Position numbers and translations under genes: made by a program. A stretch of 64,000 bases of DNA, taken from contig NZ_JAUNKO010000002.1 of assembly GCF_030532715.1 (NCBI RefSeq), forward strand, positions 124,001 to 188,000, given 5' to 3'. Below the pieces are notes generated by a model. The model saw nothing but the letters and a program-made list of their open reading frames with translations, did not search any database and was not told where the DNA came from. The number at the start of each line of letters is the position of its first letter. Positions within the stretch are counted from its first letter, which is position 1. The stretch comes from Corynebacterium sp. Lineage in GTDB: Bacteria > Actinomycetota > Actinomycetes > Mycobacteriales > Mycobacteriaceae. Below, piece after piece: positions 37,425 through 44,553 of the stretch.

Positions 37425-38664
37425 ACACGCCCGGGTGTATGGGGAGCAGGCTGGGTATGCGGCGGCGGATTATTTCTTTCGGTCGCGGCAGTTGGATGAT
37501 GTGTTGGCGGGGTTGGATTATCCGGTGGTGGCGGATCCTGCGGGGTTGGAGCAGGCGGAGGCGTCGTTTGGGTGGGCGTTGCGCACGTCGCGGGAGGGTG
37601 GGGTGTTGGATGTGGGGTTGGCGCGGCGGAAGTTGGCTGGGGTGTTGAATCGGTTGGTGTTGCAGCCGGCTCGTGAGACTGTGGCGTTGACGACGAGGGT
37701 GGCGGGCACCCGGTTTGCGAGGGTGCCGTCGCCGGGGGCGTGTGTGTTTTGTTTGATGTTGGCGTCGCGTGGGGCTGTGTATTCAGAGCAGACGGTGGTG
37801 CAGCGGGCGCGGGGCGGGTCATATCACGATAATTGTTCGTGTTTGGCGATTGAGGTGCAGTCTACGGCGGATTTGCCGGTGATTAATCGGCAGTTGGAGC
37901 AGTTGTGGAAGGCTGCGACGGCGGGGGTTGAGGGGCCGAAGGCGCAGCAGGCGGCGTTTGCGGCGGCGGTGCAGGAGCGGAGGTCTAGAGTTAGCGAGCG
38001 TGGTAATCGTGAACACCGAGAGCACATGGAGTCTGTTGAAGCAGCTCATAAGTTCACAGTTGCTAAAACTGTTAATGAGTCACGTGGCATTTCGGGTGAA
38101 GAGGCTGAACTTCGGCGAAAGTTGGGGACACCGGGGTGGATCCCGGGGGATGCTTTCAGGGTTATCGCATCTCCTTTGGATGCGGTGAAGTCTAGTGAGG
38201 CGTTATCGGCAGATCAGATCAAGAGCTTGGGTTTGCTGACGGATCCTCGCGATTTGGTTAACTCAGTTTCTGTAGATAGAGAAGCCAAAGTCCGTGACTG
38301 GCGGCTAGCGAACGGTGCTAGAACTGTAGATTTCGTTACTCCAGCGAGCCAAAGCGCGGCAATACACGATAAGTTGTTAAAAGCCACGGGTAAGCTTTCT
38401 ACACCTGATTTTCTTATCGATGGGTATTTGACTGCTGATGTGAAGGTTTTACGTAGTTTCAAAAAGTTCGAGGCAAACGTAAGGTCTGGCGCGTTGCAGG
38501 CGGGCACGGTGATCATTGATTACCGTGGTGTTGATGTTGATGATGCCCAAGTTTTTCAGGCTGTCCGCAAATCTGCTTTAAATGATGGTCACAAAATTGC
38601 TAGAACTGTAGCTGTAGGTAAAGAACGCGTGTTTTTCTGGGAAGGAGAGTCAGATGTCCGTTGA
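37378..38664 (+). CDS. 5'-truncated MuF-type phage head protein with C-terminal toxin-like domain
   Basis: The open frame is 428 codons, but the first about 15 are antisense to the integrase fragment, so the true 5' end is lost. Residues about 16-160 match actinophage minor capsid (MuF/VG15-like) proteins, with the Cys/His cluster CVFCLMLASRG...SYHDNCSCLA. From about codon 200 base composition turns AT-richer and the sequence changes to a polymorphic-toxin style module. Near the end STPDFLIDG..TADVK followed by VIIDYRG resembles the PD-(D/E)xK-like tRNase domains of some CdiA toxins. The immunity-like gene overlaps the stop by 11 nt. Confidence 0.72.
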   Translation: MPQTMRRHWQHLRNPQHARVYGEQAGYAAADYFFRSRQLDDVLAGLDYPVVADPAGLEQAEASFGWALRTSREGGVLDVGLARRKLAGVLNRLVLQPARETVALTTRVAGTRFARVPSPGACVFCLMLASRGAVYSEQTVVQRARGGSYHDNCSCLAIEVQSTADLPVINRQLEQLWKAATAGVEGPKAQQAAFAAAVQERRSRVSERGNREHREHMESVEAAHKFTVAKTVNESRGISGEEAELRRKLGTPGWIPGDAFRVIASPLDAVKSSEALSADQIKSLGLLTDPRDLVNSVSVDREAKVRDWRLANGARTVDFVTPASQSAAIHDKLLKATGKLSTPDFLIDGYLTADVKVLRSFKKFEANVRSGALQAGTVIIDYRGVDVDDAQVFQAVRKSALNDGHKIARTVAVGKERVFFWEGESDVR

Positions 38665-39046
38665 TCCTTGTGTGATTATTCGTAGGTTCTCCGGTGACCG
38701 GGAAGCTGCTTTATCCTTAGGTCGGGATATAGTGCGTCGTGTAGCGGAAGCGTCGGGCCTTGATCCTTTTTGCATATGCGTTGTTGACGTTCCGGAGTAC
38801 GATAGGCGGGCTTACGGAGAGTTTTATGTCAGCGGGTCTAAATCTTCTGAGGATCGAGAGATAAAGCTACTTTCCTTGGTTTTTGACGAACTCGTTCGTG
38901 ATACGGACTGGGATGTAGAGCTCTTCTGGGGAGGTCTGGAGGACTTTGTGGATGGGCTAGAGCATATGCGTCGATCTGATGGAGCGGAGTCTGCGGAAAT
39001 TTTCGACCCGTATGAGGATCAGTTCGAAGGTATAGATGCGGCTTAA
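38654..39046 (+). CDS. Putative immunity protein for the MuF-linked toxin domain
   Basis: This is a 130-aa strongly acidic protein (many Asp/Glu, e.g. FDPYEDQFEG near the end) of no family I recognise. AAGGAG in the end of the toxin gene precedes the ATG, and the two genes overlap by 11 nt. Small acidic proteins directly after polymorphic toxin domains are usually the cognate inhibitors; that role is inferred from position and charge. It looks intact, with no frameshift, although the phage around it is decayed. Confidence 0.65.
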   Translation: MSVDPCVIIRRFSGDREAALSLGRDIVRRVAEASGLDPFCICVVDVPEYDRRAYGEFYVSGSKSSEDREIKLLSLVFDELVRDTDWDVELFWGGLEDFVDGLEHMRRSDGAESAEIFDPYEDQFEGIDAA

Positions 39047-39047
39047 A

Positions 39048-39091
39048 GCGTTGATTTGGTGATTTCGCCGGGTTCGATTCCCGGCAACGCA
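39048..39091 (+). other. tRNA-like minihelix (tRNA remnant)
   Basis: A perfect T-arm, CCGGG-TTCGATT-CCCGG (39068-39084), is joined to CAACGC (39085-39090), which pairs with GCGTTG (39048-39053) as a 6-bp acceptor stem, with A91 in the discriminator position. D and anticodon arms are missing. It looks like a phage tRNA with an internal deletion, or a deliberate tRNA-like hairpin at the 3' end of the toxin-immunity transcript. Confidence 0.65.
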
Positions 39092-39095
39092 CGAG

Positions 39096-39128
39096 AACCC
39101 CACAACTGGTTTGGTTGTGGGGTTTTGT
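39096..39128 (+). terminator. Intrinsic terminator after the toxin-immunity genes
   Basis: AACCCCACAAC (39096-39106) pairs with GTTGTGGGGTT (39114-39124), followed by TTGTT. It ends the transcript of the putative toxin and immunity genes. Confidence 0.9.
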
Positions 39129-39188
39129 TATGCGCCCGGCCGAAATGGTGGGCGTTTTGCCGAAAAGGGAAATAAATAGGAGGAAATT

Positions 39189-39545
39189 ATGAAGACACGG
39201 GGTCCGGTGTGGGTTCGGCGGGTTGAGGGCGAAAACGCTGGTGCGGCCCCAGCCTCGGCAGATACTTCAGCGGGTGCGGACAGCTCTGGGGCTGCACAGG
39301 CTCAGGATGCGGATAGTTCTGGGGCTGAATCCGAGCAGGGTGCGGAAAGCACCGCGGAGCATTGGAAAGCGCAGACCCGCAAATGGGAACGCCGCGCCAA
39401 AGACAACCAAGCCGCCGCCGAAACGCTGAAAAAGCTTGAGGATGCGAACAAAACCGAACTGCAAAAAGCGGAGGAACGCGCAACGCAGGCGGAGCACCAA
39501 CGCGCCGCCGCCGGGCGCGCCGAAGATTCCGGGGCAGGTGGCTGA
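39189..39545 (+). CDS. Phage capsid scaffold-like protein, probably C-terminally truncated
   Basis: This 118-aa protein starts behind AGGAGG. A low-complexity Ala/Ser/Asp/Glu region (18-55) is followed by a charged helix, HWKAQTRKWERRAKDNQAA, and a coiled coil, the usual layout of small actinophage scaffold or head-assembly proteins that come right after the MuF gene. Such proteins normally run to 150-200 residues; the last dozen (after AEHQRAA) are low-complexity, so the 3' part seems deleted. No capsid gene follows. Confidence 0.6.
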   Translation: MKTRGPVWVRRVEGENAGAAPASADTSAGADSSGAAQAQDADSSGAESEQGAESTAEHWKAQTRKWERRAKDNQAAAETLKKLEDANKTELQKAEERATQAEHQRAAAGRAEDSGAGG

Positions 39546-39584
39546 GGCGATTGGTTGGGAGGGGCGTGGGGAGGAATGAACATG

Positions 39585-39637
39585 AGGGAACTCTCTTTGC
39601 TGGTTGTGTGGCCGGTGGAGAGGGTTCCCTATCTTTT
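39585..39637 (+). terminator. Hairpin with T-run after the scaffold fragment
   Basis: AGGGAA-CTCTC (39585-39595) pairs with GAGAG-(GG)-TTCCCT (39618-39630), then ATCTTTTTG. It separates the rightward phage remnants from the leftward two-gene cassette. Confidence 0.7.
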
Positions 39638-39661
39638 TGTGCGCGCCTTTTGGAGCGTGGG

Positions 39662-39907
39662 TTACGGGAATCTTTTCGCGCGTCGAACTTGTAGGAGGCC
39701 ACGTGCGCCTTCAAAAGCTGCAACTACTGCGGGCAAGGCAACCCAAAGTGGTACTTGGGTGAACGTGATAAGCACACCAGCTGTGATGAGGGAGACGGTT
39801 CCTGCAAAGAGAAGCCAGCTACTGGTTATCGTCAGCCGACGGCGATAGGTCTGATTGTTTTTCTGTATCGTTGTGCGGATTGTCTCCATTGGGATTGGGG
39901 TCGTCAC
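39662..39907 (-). CDS. Small two-helix membrane protein of the leftward cassette
   Basis: This is an 81-aa protein with two hydrophobic segments (about 29-45 and 51-66) joined by a short loop, a basic N-terminus (QTYRRR) and a basic tail (ARGLLQVRRAKRF). GTG start 6 nt behind AAGGAGG-type sequence. It overlaps the end of the 328-aa gene by 89 nt in another frame, so the two are translated from one message. I recognise no family. A small membrane partner of a soluble protein is common in phage exclusion and defence modules, but that is speculation here. Confidence 0.68.
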   Translation of the reverse strand: MTTPIPMETIRTTIQKNNQTYRRRLTITSSWLLFAGTVSLITAGVLITFTQVPLWVALPAVVAAFEGARGLLQVRRAKRFP

Positions 39908-40805
39908 CGTGGGCCTCCTTCCGCTTGATGTGCAAGATAGTCCACTTGGTTGACGTGGTCTTGCCGTTCTTTTTTACTCTATCTTCCTGGATCATCATCG
40001 TGTATAGATTTTCGTTATTCACTTTTTCTCCATGCCTGACCTGTTCTAGGAACACTGAATCTTTAATTTCGACTTTCTTACGGGTGTCCCCGACGCGCAC
40101 AGACCAGGCCCCGCCTCCTTCTAGGTCCGCGACTGCGAGAGTGCCTTCGTGAGTGATGATGTTGGATGATTCTTCAATTTCGTCCTCGGGGTTGACACGA
40201 ATGTAATCGGCCTTCGTTAGCGTGTAGTGCTCGTCGCGCTTAACGTCAGGGTTATCCTTCGCGGGTGTGACGTTGAGCTCAGTGATTCGGGGGTCGGTAA
40301 GTGGTGCCATGATTTTTCGGAGCTGTTTGCGGCGTCGAACCGTCTTTTTATTCAGTTCCATAAATGCTTTGGCGGGAATGATGTCAACCGAATCATTGCG
40401 CCACTTCACTTTGTAGCTGCCGTCGTCAAGAGGGCTGGCATCGACCAATTGGTCACTGGTTGCTTTGACGGACCATTGAATGAGTTGAGAGACTGTGGGG
40501 ATGCCGACAACGGTGTAGGCGATTTCTTTTGCCGTTTCAGGGTTCTCTGTTATGAATCTCATCGCTTCGATAATGAAAGATCCCTCTTTCGCTGGGCGAA
40601 TGAGTATTTCAGATTTTATAGGACCTTCTGGGTGGAAAACGCCGGCTTTTTCGAAGTCTTCGGTGAGTTCAGTTAATCCGAGCAGAGTTTGTGCGACGTG
40701 TTCTGCTCGGAGTTCGTGGACTGCGGTCCCGTTTGTGTTCTCCCCGTCAAATCGGAGGGAGATGACATCTTGGATGCGCCAGTCCGTGCTTGGTTCTTCC
40801 TTCAT
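39819..40805 (-). CDS. Uncharacterised 328-aa protein of the leftward cassette
   Basis: This is a soluble, acidic protein that I cannot assign with confidence. The N-terminus (ISLRFDGENTNGTAVHELRAEHVAQTLLGL) followed by ILIRPAKEGSFIIEA recalls a broad family of uncharacterised bacterial proteins (DUF7946-like) that start with a strand-rich domain. The C-terminal 40 residues are Asp/Asn/Pro-rich and disordered-looking. ATG 40805 fits AAGGA best; ATG 40811 is the alternative. GC is visibly lower than in flanking host genes, pointing to horizontal origin. It is the first gene of a two-gene leftward operon inside the att-bounded element. Confidence 0.7.
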   Translation of the reverse strand: MKEEPSTDWRIQDVISLRFDGENTNGTAVHELRAEHVAQTLLGLTELTEDFEKAGVFHPEGPIKSEILIRPAKEGSFIIEAMRFITENPETAKEIAYTVVGIPTVSQLIQWSVKATSDQLVDASPLDDGSYKVKWRNDSVDIIPAKAFMELNKKTVRRRKQLRKIMAPLTDPRITELNVTPAKDNPDVKRDEHYTLTKADYIRVNPEDEIEESSNIITHEGTLAVADLEGGGAWSVRVGDTRKKVEIKDSVFLEQVRHGEKVNNENLYTMMIQEDRVKKNGKTTSTKWTILHIKRKEAHGDDPNPNGDNPHNDTEKQSDLSPSADDNQ

Positions 40806-41130
40806 TACCATTCCTTAATTTTACCTAAGGGGAAGCGTAGGTTTTCTTGCGTCTAGGCTAAAGCGCATCCCCTTAAGATGGTGAACGTGCGCAGTTCATC
40901 TGTCTGCGGGTGACGTCCCTGAATGGTCGTATTCATTGACCACTCCATTGTCCACTAATTTCCGCTGGCAATAGGGCCAAAATCAGCGTTTTCTCAGCTT
41001 CGATTGTCCAGTGGGCTGACCGGTGAGACGGTCGCCTGGAGGGCAGGCGGGCATAGGGGGTCGTGTCTCGGCCGTTGGGTGGGTAGCCGTGGTGTTTTGG
41101 TGGTGTTGACCCGGGTTTAGTGGGGTGTTT

Positions 41131-41155
41131 CCGTGACGGAGTTTTGACGGAGAAA
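41131..41155 (+). repeat. 25-bp direct repeat, right copy
   Basis: Identical to 37184-37208. The next bases are also similar (GTTGCGAA versus AATTACGAA), so homology extends a little into the position of the integrase 3' end. This hints at a second, fully decayed integrase here. Confidence 0.85.
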
Positions 41156-41273
41156 GTTGCGAAGTCTAGCTAACCTAGGGGCTACTGCTTGGGAAAACAT
41201 AAAACCCGCTACCCGGTGCGAAAACGGCAAACCCCCAGTTCAAACGCCATTTATGCTGAAAATAGCAGCTGGG

Positions 41274-41293
41274 TCGAGTCCGACTGGGGGCAC
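41274..41293 (+). other. attR core (partial tRNA-Leu 3' end)
   Basis: An exact 20-bp copy of the tRNA-Leu 3' end, followed by CACG, so that ACCA directly follows GGGGGC. No tRNA body precedes it. With attL this bounds an element of about 4.2 kb. Confidence 0.9.
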
Positions 41294-41347
41294 CACGTTG
41301 GAGGGAGTCGTCGCGCGAGGTGATGGTGCGGGGTATTAGGGGATGAA

Positions 41348-41404
41348 TAATAAAGCTCCCCGCGCGCTGGATGCTTGTGGTGGCGATCCAACATGCGGGG
41401 AGCT
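41348..41404 (-). terminator. Intrinsic terminator of the TAP-like lipoprotein gene
   Basis: AGCTCCCCGC (41354-41363) pairs with GCGGGGAGCT (41395-41404). On the minus strand TTTATTATT follows. It lies 17 nt after the stop at 41421. Confidence 0.85.
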
Positions 41405-41420
41405 GAGGTTTTGGCTCGGG

Positions 41421-43106
41421 CTATGAATTTGGGGTGGTTGGGGTTTCCGCAGTTTCAGTTTCGGTGTTTTGCTCCGATTCTTCTACGGGATCGTCTTCGC
41501 AGACGGTTCCTGCTGCTGGGAGTGTGCCGTCGAGGAAGTAGGTGACTACCTTGTCGTCCACGCAGCTGGAGCGTCCTTGAAATGATGCGGCGTGGCCTTG
41601 GGCATCTACGGTCAGCAGGGTGGAGGTTTCCAGTTGTTTGTTCAACGCTTCCGCGTATTGGAACGGCGTCGTGTGGTCGCCGGTGATGCCGATGACCAGG
41701 ATGGGGGCGGCGTTGGGTGCGTGGAATTCCTCGTAAATGTCGTGGCCGCTTTCCGGCAGGGCGAAGCAGCCGAGGTCTGCAAGGTCCGAGAGGTTTTGCT
41801 CATCAATGTCGGGGCCGCCCAGCAGTAATGGCATGCCTATGCGGTTGACGTGCTCCAACAATCCCGGAATATCCGGATCGTTGGGGAAGGAGTGGCAGGT
41901 AACAATCGTTCCGGAGGTGTCTACGGCTGCGCCGCCGGAGGCGATCGAATCTGCGATGAGTTTGATGGTTTCGCCGTCACCTTCGAGTGCTAAGTTCAGC
42001 GCCGCTATGGAAATCTTCCGGTCGAATGCGCTTCGGTACAAGGTGCTTGTTAGGTAGCTGTACACGTCGTGTCCCGTGAGAGTGGCGCCTTCGTCGCCGT
42101 GTAGCGGCTGCTCGTCGAGTTTTTTGATAAGGTCGGCGACGCTTTGCTCATCCACGAACGGGCAGGTATTGAGGGTGCCGTCTTTGGTGTATTCCGCTTC
42201 GCAGGTTTGCCCAAGGTGCACAATCGCGCGGGAGATGGCTACTTGTTGTTCAAAGCGGTGAATCGGGGTCGCCCAGCCGGCATCTTCGGCTGAGTCAAGC
42301 ACCATGCGGCCAACTTTGTCTTGGAACAGGGTGGCATACGTTGCGCCCAGCATTGTGCCGTAGGAATAGCCGAGGTAGTTGAGTTTGTCGTCCTTCATGA
42401 GTGCGCGCATTAATTCCATATCGCGCGCTACTGAGGAGGTGCCCATGTAATGGGCGAGTGGGTTTTTGCCAATGCAATCGCCGATGCGCAGGGTGGAGTT
42501 TGTATATTCCGAATCTTGGCATTGGATTGGCTGGGAGGCGCCGATGCCGCGCGGGTCAAAACCAAGCAGGTCGTATTCTGCAAGAAGCTTGTCAAAGCCG
42601 GGCGACACTGTCATGCCAATCATGAAATCGCGGCCGGTGGCGCCGGGGCCTCCGGGGTTGCCCAGCAGCGTGCCTTTTGGCTTATCGCCTGTGGATGGAA
42701 TGTGCACTACCGCAAGTTCAACGGATTGCAGGTTTTCCGGGTCCGTCCAGTCAAGTGGTGCGGCGATGCTGCCACATTTCACTTCCTTGGTGTTGACATT
42801 TACGGCTTCTAGGGCTTGTTCAACTTCGGGAATTAAGCCGTCTTTGGGGCCGCACTCGCGCCATTTAATATTTTGTTCATAGTTACGTTTGAAATTTTCG
42901 GCTTGCCATTCCGCAGTGAGGTCCGGATTGGAAATTATTCGCAATGGCCCGCCGTCGGGGCCAGCACCCATCGCAGACGTTGGGGCATTGCCGCCGATGG
43001 TGGACTCGCTGGCACATCCGGCAAGCAACAACGTGGCAGCCAAGGGAAGCGCAGCTAGTTTTCGCAATATTGCGGTGCGTGGTGAGGCACCTTTGTTGTG
43101 AAACAT
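41421..43106 (-). CDS. Secreted alpha/beta-hydrolase lipoprotein, tripeptidyl-aminopeptidase-like
   Basis: This is a 561-aa exported hydrolase. The signal peptide ends in the lipobox LLLAGC, so it is membrane-anchored by lipid. The alpha/beta-hydrolase core has LGNPGGPGATG (oxyanion region), LGFDPRGIG, the nucleophile elbow GYSYGTM, and a C-terminal TAP-like domain with GITGDHTTPF and the His in DAQGHAAS. A Glu/Thr-rich tail follows. It resembles mycobacterial and streptomycete TAP-family exported peptidases or esterases. ATG 43106 is taken, with TAGAGT 8 nt upstream; TTG 43115 is possible. Confidence 0.87.
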   Translation of the reverse strand: MFHNKGASPRTAILRKLAALPLAATLLLAGCASESTIGGNAPTSAMGAGPDGGPLRIISNPDLTAEWQAENFKRNYEQNIKWRECGPKDGLIPEVEQALEAVNVNTKEVKCGSIAAPLDWTDPENLQSVELAVVHIPSTGDKPKGTLLGNPGGPGATGRDFMIGMTVSPGFDKLLAEYDLLGFDPRGIGASQPIQCQDSEYTNSTLRIGDCIGKNPLAHYMGTSSVARDMELMRALMKDDKLNYLGYSYGTMLGATYATLFQDKVGRMVLDSAEDAGWATPIHRFEQQVAISRAIVHLGQTCEAEYTKDGTLNTCPFVDEQSVADLIKKLDEQPLHGDEGATLTGHDVYSYLTSTLYRSAFDRKISIAALNLALEGDGETIKLIADSIASGGAAVDTSGTIVTCHSFPNDPDIPGLLEHVNRIGMPLLLGGPDIDEQNLSDLADLGCFALPESGHDIYEEFHAPNAAPILVIGITGDHTTPFQYAEALNKQLETSTLLTVDAQGHAASFQGRSSCVDDKVVTYFLDGTLPAAGTVCEDDPVEESEQNTETETAETPTTPNS

Positions 43107-43328
43107 CGACAACAACTCTATTCAGGAGAAGTGACAAAATACCAGTTCAGCATACACGGTAAGTGGCCCTCAATTCCCAATTATGCGGACCTGGCAACAT
43201 ATTTAAAATTTGCGCAAAATTAACGGCAGAATTTTGTGTTCCATTCAAAATTTCTTATTGTTGGTGGATTTATGCTGGCGGTGCGTGGTGTGTGGGTTGG
43301 GTGTTGCGCTCGTGGGAACCTAGTCCGC

Positions 43329-43356
43329 TATACTTATTCAGGTTAGCGTTACCTAA
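43329..43356 (+). promoter_or_regulatory. Promoter with DtxR-type iron box
   Basis: TATACT (43329-43334) is a good -10. AGGTTAGCGTTACCT (43340-43354), flanked by AA, fits the DtxR consensus (TTAGGTTAGSCTAACCTAA) at most positions and overlaps the transcription start, so DtxR-Fe(II) should repress the downstream regulator gene. Confidence 0.82.
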
Positions 43357-43371
43357 TTCAAAAGGATGGTT

Positions 43372-44466
43372 ATGTCTGCGTTTCCGCAACCCACGCTGTT
43401 TTGGTGCCATGAGGGTTCGGCGACTCTTCGCACGGGGGCTGAGGTGATGGAGATACGCGCGGGCACTGGGCTTTATGCAAGCGCGGCTACGATCGTTGAG
43501 CAGCAGGGAATAGTGCTGCCGCTGCCCGCTGATACGGTGCGTTCGCTCGCGCCGCGCAGAGTGGTGTTCGGCCCAGGCTGGGGGACCGTGATGCTCCGCG
43601 AATTCTCGCTCGCCGTTTCGAATCCGGAGTATGTGCTCCCGGCTGAAATCGCCACTGTGTGTGAGGTGCCAGCTGCGTCGCCGCCCATGCCTGCTGCCGC
43701 GGAGGCGCGGCAGGTAGCCACGTGGTTGACGGAAAACGTTGCTGATCAGACTTCGCTTGAGGATTTCGCTGCGCAGTTGCGCGTAAGCTCCCGTACCATT
43801 CAGCGGCAGTTTATTGCGGGCACCGGACTATCCTTTAGCGAGTGGCGCGCAGGCGTTCGGGTATCTGCCGCCGTGGAGCTGTTGACCTTGGGGTTTTCCG
43901 TAGCGGTCGCAGCAAACTTGGTTGGGTTTTCGGCAACAAGCAGCCTTACGCGCGCGTTCCGTCGGCACACTGGGTGTCCGCCGTCTGCGTTTACCACCGG
44001 CGCGGCTGGCATGGGGGATGTTGGCTCCCCGCCCGCCTGTGAGTCCTACACCGTATTCGCAAGCGATATCGATGTTGTGTGGTGGGTAGAGCGCGGGACC
44101 GCAACGTTAGTCGACGGCAGCTATTGCCGGTTTTTGGCGGCTGGAGACACCGCCACGCTGACCGCCGACAGTAGCGCGCGTATCGACGTCGCTTCCGGCT
44201 CAGTCCTGTTCCCACTGCCGAAGGGGGAGATGTTTGTAAGCCAGCCGAGCCTTCGAGCTATTGCAGTGGATTATCGGGTGCATCGCACCCTGGGAACTTC
44301 AGAAGTATTAGCGAAAAAGATGGAACGTGCGCGAGATTTATTGCGTCGAGGGCAGCGCCCCAAAGATGTTGGAATCGCCGTTGGATACGGCACGCATAGC
44401 GCGTTCAGCAGGGCATTTAAGTACGCTCAGGGGGTTACCCCGCGGGAGTATCAGCGGGGAATCTAA
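43372..44466 (+). CDS. ripA: AraC-family regulator, RipA-like (repressor of iron proteins)
   Basis: This is a 364-aa AraC-type regulator under a DtxR box. A full AraC helix-turn-helix pair occupies about residues 115-200 (LEDFAAQLRVSSRTIQRQF and VAANLVGFSATSSLTRAFRRHTG). A second AraC-like half is at the C-terminus (AVGYGTHSAFSRAFKYAQGVTPREYQ). In C. glutamicum, RipA, encoded downstream of eno-ppx2, is repressed by DtxR and under iron starvation shuts down aconitase and other iron-rich enzymes; position and iron box match. ATG 43372 fits AAAGGA; ATG 43366 is the alternative. Confidence 0.85.
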   Translation: MSAFPQPTLFWCHEGSATLRTGAEVMEIRAGTGLYASAATIVEQQGIVLPLPADTVRSLAPRRVVFGPGWGTVMLREFSLAVSNPEYVLPAEIATVCEVPAASPPMPAAAEARQVATWLTENVADQTSLEDFAAQLRVSSRTIQRQFIAGTGLSFSEWRAGVRVSAAVELLTLGFSVAVAANLVGFSATSSLTRAFRRHTGCPPSAFTTGAAGMGDVGSPPACESYTVFASDIDVVWWVERGTATLVDGSYCRFLAAGDTATLTADSSARIDVASGSVLFPLPKGEMFVSQPSLRAIAVDYRVHRTLGTSEVLAKKMERARDLLRRGQRPKDVGIAVGYGTHSAFSRAFKYAQGVTPREYQRGI

Positions 44467-44553
44467 CCCGGTTGGGAACTAATTTCGTCGCTGGTGCGTT
44501 GATTGGGTTGTAAGCATTTTCCCCATGACCCAAGAAAGGAACAGGGACTCCAA

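Larger units (their letters stand above)
40812..41420. other. Right end of the integrated element: promoter region, repeats, attR and host flank
   Basis: There are 609 bases without a gene. They hold the presumed promoter of the leftward cassette, three copies of ATTG(A/T)CCA(C/G)T (40935-40944, 40947-40956, 41003-41012) that could be integrase arm sites, the right copy of the 25-bp repeat (41131-41155), the attR core (41274-41293), and a terminator for the leftward lipoprotein gene. Confidence 0.6.

Noticed and set aside
37412..37822. 136-codon minus-strand frame over the MuF remnant
   Set aside because: Pro/Thr-rich antisense translation; the plus frame has the conserved MuF cysteine cluster.
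39555..39848. Possible 97-codon gene after the scaffold fragment
   Set aside because: GGGGAGGAATGAACATG looks like a start region, but the frame runs through a terminator hairpin and then antisense to the two-helix membrane protein; no coherent protein is seen.
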